Assembly (NCBI GenBank): GCA_020628265.1
Contig: JAHDFG010000044.1
Span: forward strand, 1 to 11,693
Origin: Pseudooctadecabacter sp.
Lineage (GTDB): Bacteria > Pseudomonadota > Alphaproteobacteria > Rhodobacterales > Rhodobacteraceae
Length of the DNA stretch: 11,693 bases
Direction of reading: 5' to 3'
Below the pieces are notes generated by a model, which was not told the origin of the DNA, did no database searches, and saw only the letters and a program-made list of their open reading frames with translations. The position numbers were made by a program, and so were the translations under genes. Of this stretch, positions 5,899 to 11,693 are shown piece after piece; the first letter of the stretch is position 1, and each line of letters starts with the position of its first letter.

Positions 5899-5934
5899 AC
5901 ACGACATTTCGTGTCGCATATCGCAAGGATTGCG
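5899..5934 (+). terminator. Two small hairpins between HAD and mttB-like genes
   Basis: ACACGA (5899-5904) pairs with TCGTGT (5909-5914) around CATT. CGCAA (5922-5926) pairs with TTGCG (5930-5934) around GGA. Both lie in the 88-bp gap after the HAD stop. No T run follows. They may mark the end of the HAD operon or structure the leader of the next gene. Confidence 0.3.
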
Positions 5935-5976
5935 CCCGCGCTGGTGTCAGGGTGGGGGCAGCCGAAAGGAAACGCG

Positions 5977-7551
5977 ATGTCCGATACTGCCCCAGCCCCC
6001 GAGAAAGCTCGCCGCCGCCGTTCCGGTGGACGGGCGGCCAATACCGCGAAACGTCAGACCGCAGGGATTGCTCAAATGCCGTGGCGGTTGCCCTTGAACA
6101 CGGACCGCCCCACGGAACCCTTGGATGAGGCCGGTGTCGAGGCCGTGCACGATGGTGCTATGCGCATCCTTGAAGAAATCGGCATCGAGTTTCTGAACGA
6201 AGAGGCGCTGGAGCTATTCAAGAAAGCGGGCTGCAAAGTCGACGGCACCAACGTTAGAATGGGTCGTGATTGGGTGATGGAAATGGTGGGCAAAGCGCCC
6301 GACCAGTTCGATATCATCCCCCGCAACCCCGACCGCAAAATCACCATCGGGGGCGGGCATATCCTGTTTGGCAACGTGTCCTCGCCACCCAACTACTACG
6401 ATCTGGAAATCGGCAAGAAGGTCGCGGGCAACCGTGAACAATGCGCCAACCTGTTGAAGCTGACCCAGTACTTTAATTGCATCCACTTTGCGGGCGGCTA
6501 TCCGGTGGAACCCGTCGACGTTCATGCCTCTGTGCGTCACCTGGATGTTGTGTTCGACAAGATGACGCTGACCGACAAGGTCGGTCATGCCTACAGTCTT
6601 GGCAAGGAGCGGGTGGAGGACGTGATGGAGATGGTCCGCATCGCGGGCGGGCTGTCGGATGACGAATTCGAGGCCGCCCCGCGCATGTACACCAACATCA
6701 ACTCGACCTCGCCGTTGAAGCACGATGTGCCTATGATCGACGGCTGTCTGCGTTGTATCCGGCGGGGGCAGGCGGTTGTGGTAACGCCCTTTACCTTGGC
6801 AGGGGCGATGGCGCCCGTGACCATGTCTGGCGCGGTGGCCCTGTCGATCGCGGAGGCGCTGTCGGCCATCGCACTGTTCCAATACGTCCGGCCCGGTGCA
6901 CCGTGTGTGATCGGGACCTTCACCAGCAACGTCGACATGAAAAGCGGGGCGCCCGCATTCGGCACACCGGAATACATGCGCGCCACACAGATGACCGGCC
7001 AGATGGCGCGGTTCTACGGGCTGCCTATGCGGTCCTCGGGCGTTTGTGCTGCGAACGTGCCGGACGGGCAGGCCATGTGGGAGACGTCCAATTCGCTGTG
7101 GGCCTCCGTGCAATCAGGCACAAATATCGTCTATCACGCGGCCGGTTGGCTGGAGGGCGGTCTGGTGGCGAGCCCTGAAAAGTTCATCATGGATTGCGAA
7201 GTCCTGCAGATGATCCAGCGGTATCTGGAGCCGCAGATCAGCGCGACGACCGCCGCCGATATCGCTGTGGATGCGATCAAGGAAGTGGGGCCGAACGGGC
7301 ACTTCTTCGGTATTGATCACACGCAAGAACGCTATGAGACGGCGTTTTACTCCCCGTTCCTGAGTGACTGGCGCAATTTCGAGGCTTGGGAAGCGGCGGG
7401 CGGTGTGTGGACCGCCGAACGGGCACACGCCATGTTCAAGGACATCATGGCCAATTTCGAAGCCCCTCCCATGGACGCGGGCATCCGGTCCGAGTTGGAG
7501 GATTTCGTCGCCCGCAGAAAGGCCGAAGGCGGCGCGCCGACCGACTTCTGA
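5977..7551 (+). CDS. MttB-family methyltransferase (non-pyrrolysine trimethylamine methyltransferase family)
   Basis: 524-aa cytoplasmic protein of the MttB (COG5598) family, whose members move a methyl group from a methylated amine, such as trimethylamine or glycine betaine, to a corrinoid protein. A basic N-terminal extension (KARRRRSGGRAANTAKR, about 10-26) and AGIAQMPWRLPLNTDRP lead into the TIM-barrel core. Family-like segments are GIEFLNEEALELFKKAGCKVDG (about 68-89), FGNVSSPPNYYD, CIHFAGGYPVEPVDV, INSTSPLKHDVPMIDG and VTPFTLAGAMAPVTMSGAVALSIAEAL. There is no in-frame UAG, so this is the non-pyrrolysine type, for which known members use quaternary amines such as glycine betaine. AAAGGAAA precedes the ATG at 5977; upstream extension is possible but unsupported. 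No corrinoid protein, reductive activator or folate methyltransferase lies nearby, so the substrate is not determined. Confidence 0.9.
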   Translation: MSDTAPAPEKARRRRSGGRAANTAKRQTAGIAQMPWRLPLNTDRPTEPLDEAGVEAVHDGAMRILEEIGIEFLNEEALELFKKAGCKVDGTNVRMGRDWVMEMVGKAPDQFDIIPRNPDRKITIGGGHILFGNVSSPPNYYDLEIGKKVAGNREQCANLLKLTQYFNCIHFAGGYPVEPVDVHASVRHLDVVFDKMTLTDKVGHAYSLGKERVEDVMEMVRIAGGLSDDEFEAAPRMYTNINSTSPLKHDVPMIDGCLRCIRRGQAVVVTPFTLAGAMAPVTMSGAVALSIAEALSAIALFQYVRPGAPCVIGTFTSNVDMKSGAPAFGTPEYMRATQMTGQMARFYGLPMRSSGVCAANVPDGQAMWETSNSLWASVQSGTNIVYHAAGWLEGGLVASPEKFIMDCEVLQMIQRYLEPQISATTAADIAVDAIKEVGPNGHFFGIDHTQERYETAFYSPFLSDWRNFEAWEAAGGVWTAERAHAMFKDIMANFEAPPMDAGIRSELEDFVARRKAEGGAPTDF

Positions 7552-7619
7552 TTGGTTTCGAATTTGGCGGTGCCAAATCCGACACCTGATTAATTTCGAA
7601 TTTGCTTTGCAAATCCGAC
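7548..7619. repeat. Two tandem direct-repeat units, each a hairpin
   Basis: Unit A (7548-7583) and unit B (7586-7619) share CTGATT, two variable bases, TTTCGAATTTG, a variable stem-loop core, and AAATCCGAC. The first unit starts in the last codon of the mttB-like gene and includes its TGA stop. Core A is GGC-GGT-GCC and core B is GC-TTT-GC, so sequence differs but pairing is kept. Stems are about 10-11 bp with one A/C mismatch: 7558-7568 with 7572-7582, and 7596-7605 with 7609-7618. Confidence 0.75.
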
Positions 7620-7623
7620 GGGG

Positions 7624-7678
7624 GCCAAAATTCATAGAATTTTGGCGGTGCCTCCGGCGGGAGTATTTGGAAACCAAA
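7624..7678. terminator. Perfect 10-bp hairpin plus a small hairpin in a convergent gene gap
   Basis: GCCAAAATTC (7624-7633) and GAATTTTGGC (7637-7646) pair perfectly around ATA. The right arm runs on into GGCGGTGCC, echoing repeat unit A. After CCTCCGGCGGGAG, TTTGG (7666-7670) pairs with CCAAA (7674-7678). The gap between the convergent mttB-like and ASCH genes is a natural place for termination in both directions. I recall similar CCTCCGGCGGGAGTATTT strings as frequent in intergenic Rhodobacteraceae DNA, so this may be a dispersed element. Confidence 0.55.
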
Positions 7679-7695
7679 GACGGGAGGGCCTTGGA

Positions 7696-8220
7696 CTATT
7701 TTATGCGGAACGGTTTTTTCGGCGGCATGTCAATGGCCGGGGCGGCATCGAACAGATCGCCCGTCAGATGGTCGCCGTTGGGGCGGTCCCAGTTTTGCAT
7801 CCAAGGGGCAGTCGGGGCTAGATCGCCAGCCGCTGACCATTTGAAATACCCCAAAGCACCTTGTGCGGGGATCGGGTCACAGGCCACGGGGTTCTCAAGA
7901 ACAAGGCCCATCTGGCCACCGAACCATTCGCTGTCGCTTTCCGAGACAATATCCACGACATCCACCTGACCGATGATGGCCCCTCGGACCAATTCGTCGG
8001 GGCGAGGGCACCGCACGCCATGTTGGGTCAACCGCCACGCGCCCCAGCGGTACTCCGCCTCCTTCATGCCAGTCGACGCGTGGAGTGCAATTGTGCGGCA
8101 ATCCATCCGCCCCGCACGGATGGAGCCGGCGCTGCGGTTTTCGATTACTTTGCCACCGTGCAGGATCGCCCAGGCCCACGGCTGGCGGACGGAGAGGGCG
8201 AGAGGCGGCAGATTTTGCAT
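7696..8220 (-). CDS. ASCH-domain protein
   Basis: 174-aa soluble protein. The N-terminus LALSVRQPWAWAILHGGKVIENRS contains the ASCH signature GxKxxExR (G22/G23, K24, E27, R29). A beta-rich region with IALHAS (44-49) and RGAIIGQVDVVDIV (79-92) follows, then GGQMGLVLENP (101-111), where ASCH proteins usually have a 'W.l.nP' strand. ASCH domains share the PUA-like fold and bind nucleic acid; some act on RNA or modified cytidine. The precise role here is unknown. I used the ATG at 8220, because a longer start at 8280 would run into the divergent acyltransferase gene. The Shine-Dalgarno for 8220 is poor. It is convergent with the mttB-like gene and divergent, by 49 bp, from the GNAT-like gene. The last 40 residues (FDAAPAIDMPPKKPFRIK) look like a flexible tail. 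Confidence 0.8.
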   Translation of the reverse strand: MQNLPPLALSVRQPWAWAILHGGKVIENRSAGSIRAGRMDCRTIALHASTGMKEAEYRWGAWRLTQHGVRCPRPDELVRGAIIGQVDVVDIVSESDSEWFGGQMGLVLENPVACDPIPAQGALGYFKWSAAGDLAPTAPWMQNWDRPNGDHLTGDLFDAAPAIDMPPKKPFRIK

Positions 8221-8269
8221 GGCATGACATTTAGCCCACCGATAAGCTCCGTCCAAAAGGAGGCGGCAT

Positions 8270-9382
8270 ATGGGCATCACGCTGCGAACCGGCGATTTCA
8301 GGTCGTTTTTTGAGGCGCCCTTCTCGGCCTATGGGCCGGACAGTCCTTATGTGTCGCCTCTGAAGTCAGACCTCAAGCGGTTCTTGTCTCAGGAGAACCC
8401 GCTGATGAGTGGTGCAGGCGAGGGCGCATTGGCCTTTTACACAGCACACCGCGCCGGCCGCGTGGTTGGGCGTATCACGGCCCATGAACATGGCGCGTCG
8501 AACCGGCTGCACGGAGTGCGGCGGGGCTATTTCGGTTATTTCGATTGTGCCGATGATGCGGAGGCGGCTGCGGCGCTGTTGGGGGCTGTTGAGGATTGGT
8601 GTCGCGCGCGCGGGCTGAATGAGGTCGCGGGCAATTTCAATCTGACCGCGATGCAGCAAATCGGTGTAGTGACGGAGGGATTTGAACATGCCCCCTATCT
8701 GGACCAGATCTGGTCACCGCCGCATATCCCGCGACTGCTGGAGGGCTGCGGCTATAATAGGGCCTTTCCTATGGCGACCATGGAAGTGTGCGACCTGCAG
8801 GCTGCGCCGGACATCACCTTAGGTCCCAAGCATCGCGCCATTCTCGATGATCCGGCATTCACTTTTGTGCCGATCACACGGGCGAGTTTGCCCCGGCGAT
8901 TGGAGGAGGCGCGCCAGATCCTGAACGCGTCCTTTGCGGACAATCCGATGTTCGTGCCGGTCTCTGCTGAGGAGTTCCACTTTCAGGCCAAGGACATGAA
9001 GTGGGTCATGGATAAACGGATATCGGCCGTGCTGCACCATGAGGGCAAGCCTGCGGGCTGCATCATTTGCGTGCCGGATATGAACCCGCTTTTGCGGCGT
9101 ATCGGGTCACGGATCGGTCTGACGATGCCGTGGCATTTTCTGCGGCATCGGTTGACCAACCGGCGGGCGGTGCTGATCTTTGCGGGGATCATGCCGCATT
9201 TGCAGGGGAAAGGCGTGAACCCAGTCATTCTGGACCACGTAATGCGAAATGCCAAAGAGGCGGGGTATACGCATATGGGCAACACTTGGATTGCCGATGT
9301 GAACCCCATGAGCCTTGCGCAGGCGGAAAAGGCAGGCAGCACACGGATGCATCGGCTGCACCTTTTTTCCAAACACCTTTAG
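8270..9382 (+). CDS. GNAT-like N-acyltransferase family protein
   Basis: 370-aa cytoplasmic protein of a GNAT-related family often annotated as a hypothetical N-acetyltransferase. FYTAHRAGRVVGRITAHEHGASNRLH (about 56-81), then GYFGYFDCADDAEAAAALLGAVEDWCRARGLNEVAGNFNLT (about 86-125), match the first acyltransferase fold half. The second half ends with AGIMPHLQGKGVNPVILDHVMRNAKEAGYTHMGNTWIADVNPMSLAQAEKAG, where a Q/R-x-x-G-x-G/A-like acyl-CoA loop (HLQGKGVN) is visible. This C-terminal part looks like a GNAT core, so the protein may be a tandem of two. Its start has the strongest ribosome-binding site of the window (AAAAGGAGG, seven bases before ATG). The substrate is unknown. The stop overlaps that of the convergent cytochrome gene by two bases. 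Confidence 0.82.
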   Translation: MGITLRTGDFRSFFEAPFSAYGPDSPYVSPLKSDLKRFLSQENPLMSGAGEGALAFYTAHRAGRVVGRITAHEHGASNRLHGVRRGYFGYFDCADDAEAAAALLGAVEDWCRARGLNEVAGNFNLTAMQQIGVVTEGFEHAPYLDQIWSPPHIPRLLEGCGYNRAFPMATMEVCDLQAAPDITLGPKHRAILDDPAFTFVPITRASLPRRLEEARQILNASFADNPMFVPVSAEEFHFQAKDMKWVMDKRISAVLHHEGKPAGCIICVPDMNPLLRRIGSRIGLTMPWHFLRHRLTNRRAVLIFAGIMPHLQGKGVNPVILDHVMRNAKEAGYTHMGNTWIADVNPMSLAQAEKAGSTRMHRLHLFSKHL

Positions 9383-10998
9383 AGCAGCTTCAGGTATTCA
9401 AGAAGCGCGTCCTTCTCGGCGTCGGACAGGCGGTCGAAGGGGGTGTTGTGGCCTATGTTTGAGAAGCCGGGGCGGCTGGTGTCGAAGAGGCCAGGTGTGG
9501 ACCAAGGTACATGATTCGGTGGCGGATCAAGGTCGATGCCGACACGGGTCAGGTCGAGGTGATGACCGCCGATAGTGAATACATTTGGACGCTGTGAGGG
9601 GCGCATCAGGTGCCAGAGGGTCGGCACTGAGCCGTTAGCAAGATAAGGGGCGCTAGCCCAGAGGCCGGTGAGGGGCGGGGCCGTCCGGCGCCCGCTGGCG
9701 CGGGCATCAATGAGTGGTGCAAAAGGCGACCTGTTGAGCAGCGCCGCCAGTTCGGTGACGGCATCTAAAGGAGGGCCTGCATCGGTGCCCATGTCGCCCT
9801 GCCAGTTTGGAAAGGTCTGCAAGCGCGGCAAGGTCAGGCTTGCATCATAGATGCCGTGGCAGGATGCGCAGTGATCCGCGTAGATATCGCGGCCGCTCGC
9901 CGCCAAAGACAGATTAATCGGGCCGGGAAAGGGTTGGGGGGTGTAGTCGTGCAGCCATTGGACGACGTCGCGGGCCGTGTCCTGTTGTGCGAGGGCGGCC
10001 TCGGCGCTCAGGCCCATGCTGGGGATTAGAAACGCGCTGATGACCGCGGCCATGCCGCGAGTTTTGGTCTCGGACAAGGGGCCTGCTTGGCTCTCGTCCG
10101 TTGAGGCGATGCCGTCCATCCCGTAGACGCCATTGGCAAGAAACATGTTGCGCAAGGTCCGCCCACCCAAAGCAGGAATGGACGTGAAGTAGGGTGCATC
10201 GCCGACTTGGTACAGGCCGGAGTGAAAACGGAAGCTGTCGTATCCGTTTGTCGCCCCGATGTGGCTTGGCGCGAACGGCAATAGCGCGCCATAGCGGTTC
10301 GCACGGTCTTGTAATTCTTGCTCCAGTTGGGGCCAGACCACATAACGCAAGGTCGCGCGTTCTCGCCATGTGGTCTCGGGAAACCGCGATCTGACCACAG
10401 CCATGATGTTGGTAGGATCGTTCCCCTGTGCGCGGAGCGTCGAAAACAGGGTTTCGGTGTAGGCTGCGAGGTTGAGGGAGGCATTCGTGCCGCCCAGCCA
10501 GACGACGTCCGCGTTGGGCGCGCCGGTGGCATCATAGGTCACAGCACTATGGCACGTCGCGCACCCCATGTTTGAGATCTCAAAGGAAAGGGGCGTAAAT
10601 CCTACGGTCTGGCCGCGTACCAAGCCTAAAGGTGTGCCCTCGGGCGGGGAGGGCAATGTATCCGGCCAATTGGCGATCTGGTCTGGCACATGGAGGCCAA
10701 AGGGGCGGAACAGGTCTTTGACGGGCAGACGAGCGGCCAGATCCCGATTACCGTCAGCGGCATCCAGAGCGAGCGCGGCTTCAACGAGTTTCCAGGGCAG
10801 GGCGCTGGTTTGCAGGGTCTCTGCGTTCAGCCCGCCCCAATCCCCATAAGCAAAGGCCAGCAGGCCACGTTCTGCGCTGGTTCTTTGGTCTGGTTTGTAA
10901 GCGGACAGATCGGCCTGCGCCCGAAGGGTCAGCGACGCGGGGATCGTCGCGGCAACAAGCGCAAAGAGCGCGCCAATCAGGATGATCCAACGTCTCAT
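9379..10998 (-). CDS. Di-haem c-type cytochrome, RoxA/cytochrome c peroxidase-like
   Basis: 539-aa exported protein with two c-type haem sites, CATCH at 146-150 and CASCH at 377-381. An N-terminal signal (MRRWIILIGALFALVAATIPAS, with likely cleavage after RAQA at about 26-29) puts it in the periplasm, where haem is attached. The C-terminal segment LTGLWASAPYLANGSVPTLWHLMRPSQRP (about 443-471) contains the APYL-NGSVPTL-x(3)-L motif typical of di-haem oxidases and the RoxA/RoxB rubber-oxygenase relatives. M465 in it is a candidate distal haem ligand. RoxA proteins are longer (about 650-690 residues) and CcpA proteins shorter (about 330-350), so this sits between them; peroxidase, oxygenase or electron-transfer roles are all open. 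It lies 59 bp after znuA on the same strand, separated by a strong hairpin, so it may be a separate unit. Confidence 0.88.
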   Translation of the reverse strand: MRRWIILIGALFALVAATIPASLTLRAQADLSAYKPDQRTSAERGLLAFAYGDWGGLNAETLQTSALPWKLVEAALALDAADGNRDLAARLPVKDLFRPFGLHVPDQIANWPDTLPSPPEGTPLGLVRGQTVGFTPLSFEISNMGCATCHSAVTYDATGAPNADVVWLGGTNASLNLAAYTETLFSTLRAQGNDPTNIMAVVRSRFPETTWRERATLRYVVWPQLEQELQDRANRYGALLPFAPSHIGATNGYDSFRFHSGLYQVGDAPYFTSIPALGGRTLRNMFLANGVYGMDGIASTDESQAGPLSETKTRGMAAVISAFLIPSMGLSAEAALAQQDTARDVVQWLHDYTPQPFPGPINLSLAASGRDIYADHCASCHGIYDASLTLPRLQTFPNWQGDMGTDAGPPLDAVTELAALLNRSPFAPLIDARASGRRTAPPLTGLWASAPYLANGSVPTLWHLMRPSQRPNVFTIGGHHLDLTRVGIDLDPPPNHVPWSTPGLFDTSRPGFSNIGHNTPFDRLSDAEKDALLEYLKLL

Positions 10999-11014
10999 CC
11001 CGTCATGTTGCGGT

Positions 11015-11049
11015 GTCAGGAGGGCCCCGCCAAGTCAGGCCCTCCTGAC
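11015..11049 (-). terminator. Perfect 12-bp hairpin after znuA
   Basis: Arms at 11015-11026 (GTCAGGAGGGCC) and 11038-11049 (GGCCCTCCTGAC) are perfectly complementary around an 11-base loop. It starts nine bases after the znuA stop and ends 17 bases before the cytochrome ATG. No T run follows on the - strand, so it is terminator-like without a U-tract and may instead attenuate readthrough or protect the znuA mRNA end. Confidence 0.6.
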
Positions 11050-11057
11050 CTTGTGTC

Positions 11058-11693
11058 TTAGCCGCCCAGACAGGTGACGTAGGCGTCGGTCAGTCCCAGC
11101 AAGGTCGCGCGGTAGTGGTCCGGGCCAAGTTCAAAATTGAACCCGATTGGGTCGGCTTCGGCTGTGCCTGCAGCGCTACCTTCACGGACAACATCGGTCC
11201 AGGCCCCGCGGGTTTGCGGATCGGACATCACGCAAGTGACGTTGTCGTTGGCAATCAGCTCTTGCAGTTCCATCAGTGTGTCCGGCGACGGGGCCGACGT
11301 GTCGTTGATCGCCACAGCGGCAATCGCCAGACGGTCAAACCGGTTGCCAAAGTACTGGTAGGCGTCATGGGGCACAACGATTTCGCCAGCAGGCGCAGCG
11401 GCGAGTTCGGTGGCAATTTCAGCCTCAAGCGCCTTAAGATCGGCCTGTGCCATGGCGGCGTTCGTGGCATAGGTCGCCGCGTTGTCGGGATCCATTTCGG
11501 ACAGGGTGTTTGCGATGATCGTCACCCAAGCGGAGGCAACGCGGGGATCGAGCCACGCATGGGGGTCGACTTCGGCCGTGTCTTCGTCGCCATGGTAACC
11601 GTGATCATCACGGGCGTGCTCGTCGTGATCGTGCGCGTCATGTTCGTCATGTTCGTGTTCATCATGTTCTGCATGGTCATGCTCGTCATGATC
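11058..11693 (-). CDS. znuA: Zinc ABC transporter periplasmic zinc-binding protein ZnuA (C-terminal part)
   Basis: The gene runs off the right edge; 211 codons are seen and the start, signal peptide and first ligand are missing. The visible part opens with a His/Asp/Glu-rich loop (11592-11693) with 12 His in its first 34 residues, characteristic of ZnuA and thought to collect zinc. DPHAWLDP follows (second-ligand His at 11559-11561), then VPHDAYQYFGNRF, which holds the third ligand His. The C-terminal domain has a conserved Cys pair (CVMSDPQ and the last CLGG), which in E. coli ZnuA forms a disulfide. The protein delivers Zn2+ in the periplasm to the ZnuBC permease. Expected partners znuC, znuB and zur are not in the window; ZnuA is normally Zur-repressed. 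The open frame reads through the edge without a start, so a shorter protein from the internal GTG at 11525 is not credible. Confidence 0.93.
   Translation of the reverse strand, partial: DHDEHDHAEHDEHEHDEHDAHDHDEHARDDHGYHGDEDTAEVDPHAWLDPRVASAWVTIIANTLSEMDPDNAATYATNAAMAQADLKALEAEIATELAAAPAGEIVVPHDAYQYFGNRFDRLAIAAVAINDTSAPSPDTLMELQELIANDNVTCVMSDPQTRGAWTDVVREGSAAGTAEADPIGFNFELGPDHYRATLLGLTDAYVTCLGG

Noticed and set aside
6214..7113. - strand open frame (299 codons) within the mttB-like gene
   Set aside because: His/Arg/Gly-rich shadow with no recognisable domain, opposite a well-conserved methyltransferase.
5977..7551. Possible pyrrolysine (in-frame amber) in the MttB-like gene
   Set aside because: The reading frame is open throughout with no internal UAG, so this is the non-pyrrolysine form.
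7364..7969. + strand open frame across the mttB 3' end, the hairpin cluster and the ASCH gene
   Set aside because: It only reads through the repeat region; no start signal or domain, and it conflicts with two better genes.

Overview
The window reads as chromosome of an alphaproteobacterium, most likely a marine Rhodobacteraceae (Roseobacter-group) bacterium. The reasons are high GC, dense short-spaced genes, and family content typical of that group: a PleD-type diguanylate cyclase beside a DUF3572 gene, a DUF983/NUDIX pair, a non-pyrrolysine MttB-like methyltransferase, and a ZnuA with a His/Asp/Glu-rich loop. The assignment rests on recognising families by eye, not on a database search. No tRNA, rRNA, CRISPR array, insertion sequence or prophage gene was seen, and no gene-free stretch exceeds 300 bases.

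Layout. Bases 3-89 hold the last codons of a + strand membrane protein, probably a DMT/EamA-type transporter. Its stop overlaps the stop of a - strand pair, DUF983 (789-1181) then a NUDIX hydrolase (86-766). From 1375 to 3394 four + strand genes follow: a secreted four-EF-hand protein, an ECF-type sigma factor, a small single-membrane-span protein that is probably the anti-sigma factor, and a membrane-anchored periplasmic helical protein of the metal-sensor (CnrX/Metal_resist) type. The last three overlap or nearly abut and look like one sigma/anti-sigma/sensor module. A PleD-like response regulator/diguanylate cyclase (3421-4812, -) is convergent with the module and divergent from a DUF3572 + HAD phosphatase pair (4906-5888, +). 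An MttB-family methyltransferase (5977-7551, +) follows, then a short cluster of hairpins and direct repeats (7548-7678). Next come a divergent pair, an ASCH-domain protein (7696-8220, -) and a GNAT-like acyltransferase (8270-9382, +). A di-haem c-type cytochrome related to the RoxA/cytochrome c peroxidase group (9379-10998, -) and the C-terminal part of a zinc-binding ABC transporter protein, ZnuA (11058-11693, -), close the window.

How the parts may work together. The most coherent functional unit is the sigma-factor module at 1981-3394. Its architecture resembles CnrH/CnrY/CnrX: sigma factor, short membrane anti-sigma, periplasmic sensor. The sensor domain has no histidine or cysteine, and an EF-hand protein lies just upstream, so the signal may be something other than Ni/Co, possibly calcium or envelope state. 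That is inference. The other genes look like separate housekeeping or accessory units: c-di-GMP signalling, methyl-group metabolism, zinc uptake and a periplasmic redox protein.
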